DNA of 64,000 bases from Saccharopolyspora soli (GCF_022678645.1 NZ_JALBWV010000013.1:1-64000); one strand, 5' to 3'. Counted from the stretch's first letter, positions 49,901 through 58,251 are shown. A program made the numbers and translations. Notes: generated by a model not told the origin, from the letters alone.

Positions 49901-51253
49901 TCATGGTTTGCCCGCCGGGGTTCTCGGGGTGGGGATGAGGTCCCGGAAGTCGTGATGGTGGGTGGCGGGTTGGGCTTGTCCGCCTGGTCGAGGTTTTCGT
50001 CTCTGGTCCACTGTGGGCGGTGGGATGAATACGGGCCGTCCGTTGTGGATGGCGATGTCCCACCGGGTGTTGTGGACGACGCGGTGGTGGTGACCGCACA
50101 GCATGACCATGTTGGACAGTTCGGTGGTTCCTCCGTCGATCCAGTGGTGGATGTGGTGCGCGTCGGGTGTTCCCGGCGGCCGATCGCAGCCGGGGAAGGC
50201 GCACACGCCGTCGCGTTGAAGAAGCGCGGCACGCAAGTGGGCGGGTGCGGTCCGCTTGCTGCGACCCACATCCAACGGGAGGCTGTCGCCATCGAGCACC
50301 ATCGGCAACACCTCGCTGTCGCAGGCGATACGACGCACGTTCTCGGCGGTGATGGATCGGTCGGTGGCGCGCAGGTTGCCCGGCATGCCGTGGTCGGTGG
50401 TGAAGCCGAGTCCGCGTTGGAGGTCGGCGAAGTCGATGGTGACCGTCAGATGCGGCCGCTGACCCCCGACACGCGGCGTCTGGTCAGAGTCCAAAGCGAG
50501 ATCGAGCAGGGCCGCGAACCCATCGGCATTGCGCTGCCCAGCGGTGCGGGGATCCTTCTCCCCGTCGGCTTCCGGGCGCGGAGCAGACAGCGGTTGCATC
50601 AATGCGGCGAATTTGACACCGGTTTCCCGATCCAGCCGAGCCTTGATGACCGTCATCCCGTCCCGCGCGGTCGTGTAGTGCAACTCCCGCGCCTCGTGCT
50701 GGGCTTCCTCATCCCGGTAAGCGCCGTCCTGATCGAGCAGATACCGGATGCGCTCCGCCACCTTCGCCAACTCACGCGGCGGCATTTCCCGTGCGTACGC
50801 GGCCAGAGTCGACTCCACCTCGCCAACCATGTGGCACCGGGCGTACTCGGGCAGTGCGCGTACTCCATCGACGATGACGCGAGCGTGTTCCACACTGATC
50901 GCGGCTTCGGACAGGGCCTGGGCGGTTTCGGGGAGCTCGGCGGGCATGGTCTCGCCGTACAGCGTGGCCCGGTCTTCGACGTTACGGGCCACGACCACGC
51001 GAGTTTTGGCGTCGCCGTGGTCGATGTTGAGCAACTCCCGCACCCACACGATCATCGACCTAGCCCCATGCTCGGCGAACAGTCCCCGATGCTCCGCCTC
51101 GGCGATCAACCGCAACTGTTCCACCATCGCCGTCCGCACAGCCTGCTCGGCCGCTTCGATCCCGGCGACGAGCTCGGCATCCGAGCACGACACCACCGAC
51201 TGCGGAGGCATCGCCCCGGCAGCCGCGTCCTGTGCGTTCGTCAGTGGTGTCAT
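49901..51253 (-). CDS. DUF222/HNH endonuclease-domain protein (13E12 repeat family)
   Basis: The 450-residue protein has an N-terminal DUF222 domain (ELVAGIEAAEQAVRTAMVEQ, ISVEHARVIVDGVRALPE, MPPRELAKVAERIRYLLDQ) and a C-terminal HNH nuclease motif: RDGVCAFPGCDRPPGTPD, then AHHIHHWIDGGTTELSNMVMLCGHHHRVVH. These proteins occur in many copies in actinobacterial genomes; in Mycobacterium tuberculosis REP13E12 copies are phage phiRv1 attachment sites. ATG at 51253 follows AGGGG. No integrase or intron structure is visible next to this copy. Its cellular role is unclear. Confidence 0.93.
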   Translation of the reverse strand: MTPLTNAQDAAAGAMPPQSVVSCSDAELVAGIEAAEQAVRTAMVEQLRLIAEAEHRGLFAEHGARSMIVWVRELLNIDHGDAKTRVVVARNVEDRATLYGETMPAELPETAQALSEAAISVEHARVIVDGVRALPEYARCHMVGEVESTLAAYAREMPPRELAKVAERIRYLLDQDGAYRDEEAQHEARELHYTTARDGMTVIKARLDRETGVKFAALMQPLSAPRPEADGEKDPRTAGQRNADGFAALLDLALDSDQTPRVGGQRPHLTVTIDFADLQRGLGFTTDHGMPGNLRATDRSITAENVRRIACDSEVLPMVLDGDSLPLDVGRSKRTAPAHLRAALLQRDGVCAFPGCDRPPGTPDAHHIHHWIDGGTTELSNMVMLCGHHHRVVHNTRWDIAIHNGRPVFIPPPTVDQRRKPRPGGQAQPATHHHDFRDLIPTPRTPAGKP

Positions 51254-51280
51254 ACCCCTAATTCTCCCGCATTCGAACAC

Positions 51281-51690
51281 GCATTCGCACGCTTTTTACA
51301 GTCACATGATCAGGTGAAAACCCCAACACGAACCGCGAAAACCACTACCCCACAACACGAAACGCCCACACGACACGCCGCAGGCGACCACATTCAACAA
51401 CCAATCCCAGCTGACGCCCCACCACCACACATCAACAAATCACCAAAAACCCCTCGCCGCCAGGCGACCCCCCAGAACACCAATCCCAAACCCGCTCCAC
51501 CACCGCCGAACGAACCACCCCACAGCTAAGACAACCCAACACCCAAAAGCCCCAACCACGCACCAAAAGCCGAACCCCGAGCCCAAAATTCGAACGTGAA
51601 AAACGGGAAACGCCCTGGGAAAAACCCGTTCACCCAACCAAAACCCACGTCTCCGCTGGCCAAGGCCAGCATCGCACTGCGCCATCACGG
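51281..51690. other. Gene-free, strand-asymmetric A/C-rich region
   Basis: On the plus strand roughly 51310-51640 is made mostly of A and C with very little T and modest G (for example CCCCACAACACGAAACGCCC), so the minus strand is G/T-rich. No coding frame with normal codon use fits. The start of the DUF222/HNH gene lies to the left and the monooxygenase promoter to the right. Composition differs sharply from all neighbours. The origin is unknown: a decayed, mutation-biased remnant or a transcribed leader are both possible. Confidence 0.6.
51302..51317. promoter_or_regulatory. Near-perfect palindrome upstream of the DUF222/HNH gene
   Basis: TCACATGATCAGGTGA, symmetrical except at one pair, about 50 bp upstream of the DUF222/HNH ATG. 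It could be the operator of that gene. A tandem CGCATTCG repeat lies between it and the ATG. Confidence 0.4.
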
Positions 51691-51708
51691 TGACACATCG
51701 GACAATTC

Positions 51709-51747
51709 TTGACCCCACCACGCCACCAAACTTATGGTCCAGACCAT
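51709..51747 (+). promoter_or_regulatory. Promoter with DasR-like dre site before the AA10 monooxygenase
   Basis: TTGACC (51709-51714), a 17-nt spacer and TTATGG (51732-51737) form a promoter-like pair. Overlapping the -10 is ATGGTCCAGACCAT (51734-51747), with perfect TGGTC/GACCA arms. This matches the known DasR-responsive element (consensus ACTGGTCTAGACCA) that controls chitin and N-acetylglucosamine genes in streptomycetes. The downstream gene encodes a chitin-type monooxygenase, which strengthens the match. The leader to the ATG at 51894 is about 145 nt. Confidence 0.7.
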
Positions 51748-51893
51748 CGGTCAGCCGAGCCGGAACCCAGCTGACCGCTGGTCGTCGGAATGTCCCCTCT
51801 CCCCTTCCTCGGCCGAGTTCCACCCAGCACCGCCGATCAGGACTCGCTCGCCTGATGACGCGGTTTCCCAGCGGTTTCCCCGAAGGAGCTGAG

Positions 51894-52415
51894 ATGAACA
51901 AGAAGCCGAAGCTCGCCGCGGCCGCGGTCGGTGCGGCCCTCGCCCCGTTCCTGGTGGTCGTTCCGACCGGCACCGCCAGCGCCCACGGCTACATCGATTC
52001 GCCACCGAGCCGACAGGCCCAGTGCGCCGCCGAGACCGTTCCCTGCGGCGCCATCAAGTACGAGCCGCAGAGCGTCGAGGGCCCCAAGGGCCTGACGAGT
52101 TGCAGCGGCGGTAACTCCGCCTTCGCCGAACTGGACGACGACAGCAAGGGCTGGACGGTGACACCGGTCGGCAACTCGGTGACGTTCAACTGGACGCTCA
52201 CCGCCGCCCACTCCACCTCCACCTGGGAGTACTTCATCGGCGGCAACCGCGTCGCGGTGTTCGACCAGGGCGGCGAGCAGCCGCCGTCGCAGCTTTCGCA
52301 CACCGTCGACCTCAGCGGCGTTAGCGGCCCGCAGAAGGTGCTGGCGGTTTGGAACGTCGCCGACACCGCCAACGCCTTCTACGCCTGCGTCGACGTCAAC
52401 GTCGGCGGCAAGTGA
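51894..52415 (+). CDS. AA10 lytic polysaccharide monooxygenase (chitin-binding)
   Basis: The 173-residue protein is secreted by a Sec signal ending TGTASA. Cleavage leaves His31 as the mature N-terminus (HGYIDSPPSRQAQC), which with His106 (LTAAHSTSTWEYF) forms the copper histidine brace. Phe162 in NAFYACVDV is the likely axial residue, and Cys44, 51, 70 and 165 would form two disulfides. AA10 enzymes oxidatively cut chitin or cellulose; the compact catalytic domain alone with no carrier module suggests chitin. A dre-like site upstream predicts induction by N-acetylglucosamine. ATG at 51894 follows GAAGGAG. Confidence 0.95.
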   Translation: MNKKPKLAAAAVGAALAPFLVVVPTGTASAHGYIDSPPSRQAQCAAETVPCGAIKYEPQSVEGPKGLTSCSGGNSAFAELDDDSKGWTVTPVGNSVTFNWTLTAAHSTSTWEYFIGGNRVAVFDQGGEQPPSQLSHTVDLSGVSGPQKVLAVWNVADTANAFYACVDVNVGGK

Positions 52416-52426
52416 CCGGAGGTCCC

Positions 52427-52473
52427 CGAACGAACCGGGCCCGCGCTCCTCGGAGCCGGGCCCGGTTCGTTCG
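52427..52473. terminator. Very strong bidirectional hairpin terminator
   Basis: CGAACGAACCGGGCCCG (52427-52443) and its exact complement CGGGCCCGGTTCGTTCG (52457-52473) form a 17-bp perfect stem, extended inside by GCTCC/GGAGC. It lies between the convergent stops at 52415 and 52479. Confidence 0.85.
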
Positions 52474-52478
52474 CGGCC

Positions 52479-53180
52479 TCACACCAGGGCGGGCATGCCG
52501 AATCTCGCGTCGATCCGGGACGCGCAGCGGACGATGGGGATGCTCGGTGGGGCCAGTCCGAGTTCGCCGAGCAGCCCGGAGTCGACGAAGTCCAGCAGTT
52601 CCGCCGAATCCAGCGCCCACGGTTCGTGCTGCACCGGGGTCCGCACGGTGCAGCCGTGCCAGGTCGAGTACATCCGCCAGCGCGCGGTGAGGAATCGGTC
52701 CGACTCGGTCGGGGCAACCCGGTCCCCGCGCCGGACGCGCAGGCGCAGTCCGACACCGGATCGTTCGACGTGATAGCCGATCTCGCCAGCAGAGGTCGAG
52801 CATTCGACCACCGACGTCCGGTACGGCAGGCGGGCCACCGCGCTCGCAGCTGTGGCGAAGACCGGGTTCGACGCCTCCATGGTCAGGAACGCCAGCCCGC
52901 GACGGCCTCGGCAGTCGACGACGTAGGTGCGCACGTTCAGCTCGGTCAGCCGCAACCGAACCGGGCAGCCCAGCAGGCTGGCGACCGACATCCGCAGGCC
53001 GACCAGTCCGATCCAGCTCGTTCCGGCGAACAGGTCGGGTCTGGTGCCTGGCGCCAACATGGGCGCGATTTCCCGTGTCTCGCAAGGCCAATGCATCAGC
53101 ACGACATCGCGCCAGCACTGCCTGGTGAACGACCCGCGCGGGTGGTGCGGCGGGGTTAGCGTGATCGGTTCGGGTTCCAC
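52479..53180 (-). CDS. DUF2071 (YqjF-like) protein in the type III PKS operon
   Basis: A 233-residue protein with the DUF2071 pattern: DVVLMHWPCETREIAPMLAPG near the N-terminus, then FAGTSWIGLVGLRMSVASLL, LTELNVRTYVVDCRGRRGLAFLTM, and LPYRTSVVECSTSAGEIGYHV. DUF2071 is related to the acetoacetate decarboxylase fold. GTG at 53180 lies only 3 nt after the PKS stop, so it is cotranscribed. A role in the polyketide pathway (cyclisation, decarboxylation or binding) is inferred from position only. Confidence 0.87.
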   Translation of the reverse strand: MEPEPITLTPPHHPRGSFTRQCWRDVVLMHWPCETREIAPMLAPGTRPDLFAGTSWIGLVGLRMSVASLLGCPVRLRLTELNVRTYVVDCRGRRGLAFLTMEASNPVFATAASAVARLPYRTSVVECSTSAGEIGYHVERSGVGLRLRVRRGDRVAPTESDRFLTARWRMYSTWHGCTVRTPVQHEPWALDSAELLDFVDSGLLGELGLAPPSIPIVRCASRIDARFGMPALV

Positions 53181-53183
53181 GAC

Positions 53184-54224
53184 CTATCCGGTGACTCGCA
53201 ACAGGGCGGCGTACAGCGTCAACCCCGGCCCGAAGGCGAGCGCCACGACGTGGTCTCCGGCATCGACTTCGCGGCGAGCCAGCAGTTCTTCGATCACCAG
53301 CAGCAGCGTCGCGGACGAGCAGTTGCCGTGCTCGGCCAGGACGGTGCGCGACGCCTGTAGCGCCGTGGGCGGCAGGTCCAGGGTGTGCTCGACGGTGTCC
53401 AGGATGCGCGGGCCGCCCGGATGCACCGCCCAGCCGCGGATGTCGGCGCGCTGCATCGCGTTGCGGGCCAACAGGTCGTCGAGCACCGCGCCGAGGTCGC
53501 GGGCCAGCAGGTCCGGCACCCGTGGTGACAAGCCCATCCGGAAGCCGAGATCGGTGATGTCCCAGGTCATGTGCGCGCTCGAGCTGGTGTCGGTGAAGGC
53601 GGCGAGGTCGACGACCGCGAGACCGGCCGCTCCCGGTTGCAGGACCGCGGCCACTGCCGCGTCGCCGAAAAGCGCGTGCGATACGACTTGTTGCGGGTCG
53701 TTGGTCGCGGGCTGGATGTGCAGCGAGGTCAGCTCGACGCACAGCAGCACTGCTGCTTGCCCGTGCGCGGCCACGAAGTCCGCGACTCCGCCGAGCGCGG
53801 GAAGTGCCGCGTAGCAGCCCATGTGGCCGACGAACAACCGCTGCAAGTCCGGGCGCAGCCCCAACGATTCGGCGATCTTGACGTCCAGGCCGGGTGTGCC
53901 GTAGCCGGTGCACGAGACGACGGTCAGCAGGCCGACGTCCTCGGCGCCGATGCCCGCGTCGGCCAACGCGGCGGCGACAGCCTGGTGGCCCAGTCGCGGG
54001 GCCTCCTCGTCGAACCGGCGCATCCGGGCCGCCGTGGACCAACCGGACAGGTCTTCCTTGATCGGGTTCGCCACGGTGTGCCTGCGGCGCACCCCGGCCG
54101 CGGCGAACACCTGCCGGGCGACGCGGCTGCCGCGGAAGTGCTGTTGGAAGAAATCCTCCCACAGCACCTGCTGTTCGACGGCGTCCGGCAGTGCGGAGCC
54201 GAGTCCGGCGATCATCGGGATCAC
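53184..54224 (-). CDS. Type III polyketide synthase (chalcone/alkylpyrone synthase-like)
   Basis: The 346-residue thiolase-fold enzyme carries the complete Cys-His-Asn triad: Cys137 in FVGHMGCYAALPAL, His268 in WAVHPGGPRIL, and Asn301 in AEHGNCSSATLL. It extends an acyl-CoA starter with malonyl-type units and cyclises the product to a pyrone, resorcinol or similar ring. The N-terminus has VSCTGYGTPGLDVKIAESLGL as in bacterial alkylpyrone and alkylresorcinol synthases. The start is taken as GTG 54224, which overlaps the methyltransferase stop (GTGA); ATG 54215 is an alternative. Products should be methylated and perhaps prenylated by the neighbouring enzymes. Confidence 0.94.
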   Translation of the reverse strand: MIPMIAGLGSALPDAVEQQVLWEDFFQQHFRGSRVARQVFAAAGVRRRHTVANPIKEDLSGWSTAARMRRFDEEAPRLGHQAVAAALADAGIGAEDVGLLTVVSCTGYGTPGLDVKIAESLGLRPDLQRLFVGHMGCYAALPALGGVADFVAAHGQAAVLLCVELTSLHIQPATNDPQQVVSHALFGDAAVAAVLQPGAAGLAVVDLAAFTDTSSSAHMTWDITDLGFRMGLSPRVPDLLARDLGAVLDDLLARNAMQRADIRGWAVHPGGPRILDTVEHTLDLPPTALQASRTVLAEHGNCSSATLLLVIEELLARREVDAGDHVVALAFGPGLTLYAALLRVTG

Positions 54225-55015
54225 CACCGCAGCGACTCGGGGTCGAGCGCGGCGGCCGGTGCGGCCGGGTCGGTGATCGGGAACGGCGACAACGGCTTTG
54301 CCCCCTTCTTGCGGCCGACTCCCTGGAACAGCACGGCGGTGGTGCGGATCGGGAGCATCCGAACGTTCCCCCGCCGACCGGCGGTCCATGCCAGCAGGTC
54401 CAGCAGCGAAGGGCGCACCCCTCGTAGCGTCAGCGCCACGCCGTGCCGGGCCGCTTCGGCGATCAACACGTCCCGGTCGACCAGCAGCGCGGGATCGTGC
54501 ACCCCTGGCACCGCCATGCCCGGCAGGCGCTCGGCGATCCCGATCGCGAGCACCCGGCACAGCGCGGTCGCCGCCAGCGTGTCGAGGACCAGCAGGCCAC
54601 CGGACCGCAAGAGGCGGCAGGCTTCCGCGACCGCGGTGCGCAGGTCGGTGACGTGTTCCAGGATCTCCCCAGCGACCACGCAGTCCGCGCACTCGTCCGG
54701 CAGCGGAACCGCGAGCACGTCCCCGACGACCGGCTGAACGCCGTGCCCGGCGGCCTGCCGCAGGGCGGTGTGGGACGTGTCCACACCGATGTGCCGGTAG
54801 CCCTTGCCCGCCACGTGCGGTGCGAGCAGGCCCGCGCCGCAGCCCAGGTCCACGAGCACCGCTCCGGTGCGCGGTGCGGTCGGGACGAGTGCCCCGCGAG
54901 CGGCGGCGAGCCAGTGCAACATCGCGAAGATGCCACGCGGTTGCCACCACTGATCGGCGAAGACCTCGTACAGCAAGGGGTCGTTGCGCCGCACGGTCCG
55001 GCCGGAGCGTGCCAT
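54221..55015 (-). CDS. UbiG-like SAM-dependent methyltransferase
   Basis: A 264-residue class I methyltransferase: VLVDLGCGAGLLAPHVAGKGYRHIGVD (motif I), VVGDVLAVPLPDECADCVVAGEILEHVTD (motif II region), and CRLLRSGGLLVLDTLAAT (motif III). It resembles O-methyltransferases of ubiquinone synthesis (UbiG). It is the first gene of the methyltransferase-PKS-DUF2071 operon and overlaps the PKS start. O-methylation of the PKS product is the likely task. ATG at 55015 is only 27 bp from the divergent UbiA start. Confidence 0.92.
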   Translation of the reverse strand: MARSGRTVRRNDPLLYEVFADQWWQPRGIFAMLHWLAAARGALVPTAPRTGAVLVDLGCGAGLLAPHVAGKGYRHIGVDTSHTALRQAAGHGVQPVVGDVLAVPLPDECADCVVAGEILEHVTDLRTAVAEACRLLRSGGLLVLDTLAATALCRVLAIGIAERLPGMAVPGVHDPALLVDRDVLIAEAARHGVALTLRGVRPSLLDLLAWTAGRRGNVRMLPIRTTAVLFQGVGRKKGAKPLSPFPITDPAAPAAALDPESLRW

Positions 55016-55042
55016 ACATCCCAGGCTGGCACACTCGGCCGG

Positions 55043-55858
55043 GTGCGGCACCTCGCAACCGCTTCCTCGCTGCTCCTGGCCTCGCATCCGGTGCCAGCGG
55101 TGGGCGTCACCGCGATCACCGCCGGGCTGGCCGCCACCGTCGGGCAAGGCGCTACCGGTGTGCTGGTCACGGCGGCTGCGGTGTTGGCCGGGCAGTTGTC
55201 GGTCGGTTGGCTCAACGACCTGGTGGACGCGGACCGCGATGCCCAGGTCGGTCGGCGGGGCAAGCCGGTGGCTGCCGGGACGATCTCCCGGCGCGCGGTG
55301 CTGGTCGCCGTGCTGTTGGCGGCTCCGATGGCCGTGGTGCTGTCGCTGCCCTTCGGCGGACCGGCGACCGCGGCGCACTTCGTCGCTTTGGTGTCGGCAT
55401 GGGCGTACGACCTCGGGTTGAAGGCGAGTCCGCTTTCGGTGCTGCCCTATGCCTTGTCGTTCGGACTGCTGCCCGCGTTCGTGACCTTGGGCAGCACGGG
55501 GCCGCCACCGATGTGGCTCGTGCTCGCCGCGGCGCTGCTGGGTTCGGCCGCGCACTTCGTGAACGTGTTGCCCGACCTCAGCGACGACGCGGCCACCGGG
55601 GTGCGCGGCCTGCCGCAGCGGCTTGGCGCGGTGAAAAGCACTGTGGCGGCGTCGTGCCTGGTGTTGGCCGCGTCGGCGACCATGGCGCTCGGTCCGCTGC
55701 GCGTGGGCTGGCTGCTCCTGCCGCTGGCCGTGCTCGTGCTCGGTGCGGGGTTCGTGCTCGGCCGCCGTCCGGGGTCGCGCACCGCGTTCCACGCGGTCGT
55801 GCTCGTCGCACTGCTCGACGTCGCAGTGCTGCTGACCACCGGTATCGAGCCGGGTTGA
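55043..55858 (+). CDS. UbiA-family prenyltransferase
   Basis: The 271-residue membrane protein has about eight helices and the two Asp-rich UbiA motifs: WLNDLVDADRDAQVG (Asn58, Asp59, Asp62, Asp66) and NVLPDLSDDAATGVRGLP. Such enzymes attach an isoprenoid diphosphate to an aromatic ring in the membrane. It is divergent from the methyltransferase-PKS operon with only 27 bp between the start codons, which suggests shared control and possibly a leaderless message. A prenylated, methylated aromatic polyketide is the inferred product. A start at GTG 55043 fits the family N-terminus. Confidence 0.9.
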   Translation: MRHLATASSLLLASHPVPAVGVTAITAGLAATVGQGATGVLVTAAAVLAGQLSVGWLNDLVDADRDAQVGRRGKPVAAGTISRRAVLVAVLLAAPMAVVLSLPFGGPATAAHFVALVSAWAYDLGLKASPLSVLPYALSFGLLPAFVTLGSTGPPPMWLVLAAALLGSAAHFVNVLPDLSDDAATGVRGLPQRLGAVKSTVAASCLVLAASATMALGPLRVGWLLLPLAVLVLGAGFVLGRRPGSRTAFHAVVLVALLDVAVLLTTGIEPG

Positions 55859-55983
55859 CCGAATCCACTGTGGACGAAACTGGCGAATTGGTCGATGTGG
55901 GCGAACCCGGACACAGTGGACCACTTCCCGACGCGCAACCCGCTGTTGTTTCCTTCGTGATGTCGGTCGGGTATCCAGGTCAG

Positions 55984-57582
55984 GTGACCGAGTTGGTGCT
56001 GGGCCCCTTGCTGCGCTACGTCGACAACACTCGCGCCACCGTTTGGGTGGAGACCGACGGCCCCTGCACTGTCTCGGTGCTGGATGCCTCGGCGCGCACC
56101 TTCCAGGTCGGTGGCCACCACTACGCGCTGGTCATCGTGCGGGATCTGGACACCACCGCCCCGTACGAGGTGCGGTTGGACGAACGCGTGGTCTGGCCGG
56201 AGCCCGGCAGTCCGCCGAGTTGGATCCGGCCGGTGCCGAGATCGGCGAAGTTGCGGTTGCTGTTCGGCTCCTGCCACTTCGACCGCCCCGAAGACGCCAG
56301 GCTCCGCAACGCACTGGGACCGGACGCGCTGACCGCCTATGGCGCCCAGTTGGCGCGAACGCCCGAATCCGACTGGCCCGATGCCCTGCTGCTGCTCGGC
56401 GACCAGGTCTACGCCGACGAGACCACTCCGGAGTTGCAGCGCGTCCTGCGCGCCCGGCGCGATGTCCGGCGACCGCCCGGCACCGAGGTCGCCGACTTCG
56501 AGGAGTACACGCTGCTGTACCGGCAGGCATGGCGTGACGCGGGAATCCGGTGGCTGCTGTCGACGGTGCCGACGATGATGATCTTCGATGATCACGATGT
56601 GCGGGACGACTGGAACACCTCCCGCGAATGGCGGGTGCGGATGGCGCGCGAGCCGTGGTGGCCGGAGCGCGTCCTCGGCGGACTGATCTCCTACTGGATC
56701 TACCAGCACATCGGCAACCTCAGCCCGGACGAACTCGACCGCGACGAGACCTACCAGCAGGTGCTGGCCGCCGGGCGGTCCGGTGATGCCCTCCCGGTGC
56801 TGCGCGAGCACGCCGCGCGCGCCGACACCGAACGGGACGGGGAGAAGGGCGCGCGGTGGAGCTACTACCGCGACCTCGGCCCGGCTCGGCTGGTCGTGCT
56901 GGACACCCGCTGCGGCCGAATCCTGGAAACCGCCGAACGCGCCATGCTCTCCGACGGCGACTTCCGATGGCTGCGCAAGACCGCCGACAGCGACCGCGAA
57001 CACCTGGTGCTCGCCTCATCGCTGCCGTGGCTGCTGCCGCACGCGGTGCACCACATCCAGTCCTGGAACGAGCTCGCGTGCACCGACCTCGGTCGGCTGC
57101 CGAAGCTCGCCGAAACGCTCCGGCAGTTCGGCGACCTCGAACACTGGGCCGCGTTCCGGACCTCGTTCGACCGGCTCACCGCGCTCATCCGGGACCGCGC
57201 CGACGCGGCTTCCGCGCCAGCGACGATCAGCGTGCTCTCCGGCGATGTGCACCACAGCTACCTGGCCGAGGCCGAGTTCACGCGCCCGACCCGATCACGC
57301 GTGCTCCAGCTGACGTGTTCACCGCTGCACAATCCGGCGCCGCGCGTGCTGCGCGGACCACTGCGCGCAGCGTGGACGGCACCCCTGGCAGGGCTGTTCC
57401 GACGGCTGGCGGAACGGGCCGGTGTCGCGCCACTACCGGTCGAATGGCGCAAGAGCGCCGGTCCGTTCTTCGGAAACGCGATCGGCGAGCTGGATTTTGA
57501 CGGTCCGCGCGCGGAAGTCCGGCTGCTGGAGGCGGCCAGCGAGCGGCGGCTGACCACGGTGTGCCACGAGCAGCTGTCCTGA
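55984..57582 (+). CDS. PhoD-like metallophosphatase
   Basis: A 532-residue protein with an N-terminal beta domain (ELVLGPLLRYVDNTRATVWVE, about 3-25, as in the alkaline phosphatase D class) and the metal-binding core: LRLLFGSCHFDRP, ALLLLGDQVYADE, MMIFDDHDVRDDWN, LVLASSLPW, and VLSGDVHHSYLAEAEF. It would hydrolyse phosphomono- or diesters. No signal peptide is visible from this start, unlike Tat-exported PhoD, so it may act inside the cell. The start is chosen at GTG 55984; ATG 55960 is an alternative. It abuts the convergent sortase gene with no gap. Confidence 0.9.
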   Translation: MTELVLGPLLRYVDNTRATVWVETDGPCTVSVLDASARTFQVGGHHYALVIVRDLDTTAPYEVRLDERVVWPEPGSPPSWIRPVPRSAKLRLLFGSCHFDRPEDARLRNALGPDALTAYGAQLARTPESDWPDALLLLGDQVYADETTPELQRVLRARRDVRRPPGTEVADFEEYTLLYRQAWRDAGIRWLLSTVPTMMIFDDHDVRDDWNTSREWRVRMAREPWWPERVLGGLISYWIYQHIGNLSPDELDRDETYQQVLAAGRSGDALPVLREHAARADTERDGEKGARWSYYRDLGPARLVVLDTRCGRILETAERAMLSDGDFRWLRKTADSDREHLVLASSLPWLLPHAVHHIQSWNELACTDLGRLPKLAETLRQFGDLEHWAAFRTSFDRLTALIRDRADAASAPATISVLSGDVHHSYLAEAEFTRPTRSRVLQLTCSPLHNPAPRVLRGPLRAAWTAPLAGLFRRLAERAGVAPLPVEWRKSAGPFFGNAIGELDFDGPRAEVRLLEAASERRLTTVCHEQLS

Positions 57583-58242
57583 CTATCCGTTGTGGACAGT
57601 GCCGGTCAGGGTGGCGAAGGCGATGATGTTGTCGCGGTAGCTGCGGGCGGCGTGGTCGAACGAGCCGCCGCAGGTGATCAGCCGCAACTCCGGGCCCGCG
57701 GTGTCGCCGTAGACCTCGTCGGCCGGGAAACCAGTCTTCGGCGGCTGCGACATGCGCTGCACGACGAACCGGGCGACCTGCCCGTCCTGGCGGCCGATGA
57801 GGATCTCGTCGCCGGGCTGGAGTTCCCGCAGCCTCGCGAAGATGCCGTCCTGGCCGTCACCGTTGACGTGCCCGAGGACCACCGCCGGGCCGACTTCGCC
57901 GGGGGTCGGGCTGTACTGGTACCAACCGGCCTGCATCGGCTGGTGCACGGACGGCACGGCCACCGTTCGGTCCGGGTTGAGCCCCAGCGGGATCAGCGAC
58001 GACCGGGCGCCGATCCGGGGAACGTCGATCCACGTCGGCTCCGACGGCGGCAACGCGGCTGACGTCCGGACTGATGTCTGGGCCGGTGGTTGGGCCGAAG
58101 CTGGCGAGGCGAGGTCGACGGACTCACCAGCCGCTGAGCAGCCGGACAGGACCAGGGACAGGGCGAGGGCCACGAGGGCCGGGGTGGCCGCGACCCTGCC
58201 GCGGCCACCCCGGTTTCCCCGTGCGCGGGGATGCACGCTCAT
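57583..58242 (-). CDS. Class F sortase, possibly a lipoprotein
   Basis: The 219-residue protein has the sortase catalytic triad His125 (VVLGHVNGDG), Cys191 (LRLITCGGSF) and Arg203 (ARSYRDNI), with WIDVPRIGARSSLIPLGL at the start of the barrel, as in class F. The N-terminal segment ATPALVALALSLVLSGCSA contains a good lipobox with Cys35, so it may be lipid-anchored rather than held by a helix. A small LPXTG-like protein is encoded 9 nt upstream on the same transcript and is the likely substrate or partner. Confidence 0.92.
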   Translation of the reverse strand: MSVHPRARGNRGGRGRVAATPALVALALSLVLSGCSAAGESVDLASPASAQPPAQTSVRTSAALPPSEPTWIDVPRIGARSSLIPLGLNPDRTVAVPSVHQPMQAGWYQYSPTPGEVGPAVVLGHVNGDGQDGIFARLRELQPGDEILIGRQDGQVARFVVQRMSQPPKTGFPADEVYGDTAGPELRLITCGGSFDHAARSYRDNIIAFATLTGTVHNG

Positions 58243-58251
58243 CCAGCTGCC

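Noticed and set aside
49901-51253. Mobile element or homing intron around the HNH protein
   Set aside because: No transposase, integrase, terminal repeats or target duplication seen; DUF222/HNH proteins are commonly free-standing in actinobacteria.
51440-51973. Minus-strand frame spanning the A/C-rich gap and the monooxygenase start
   Set aside because: Trp/Gly/Phe-rich translation from a skewed non-coding stretch, no ribosome site, overlaps the dre promoter and signal peptide of the real gene.
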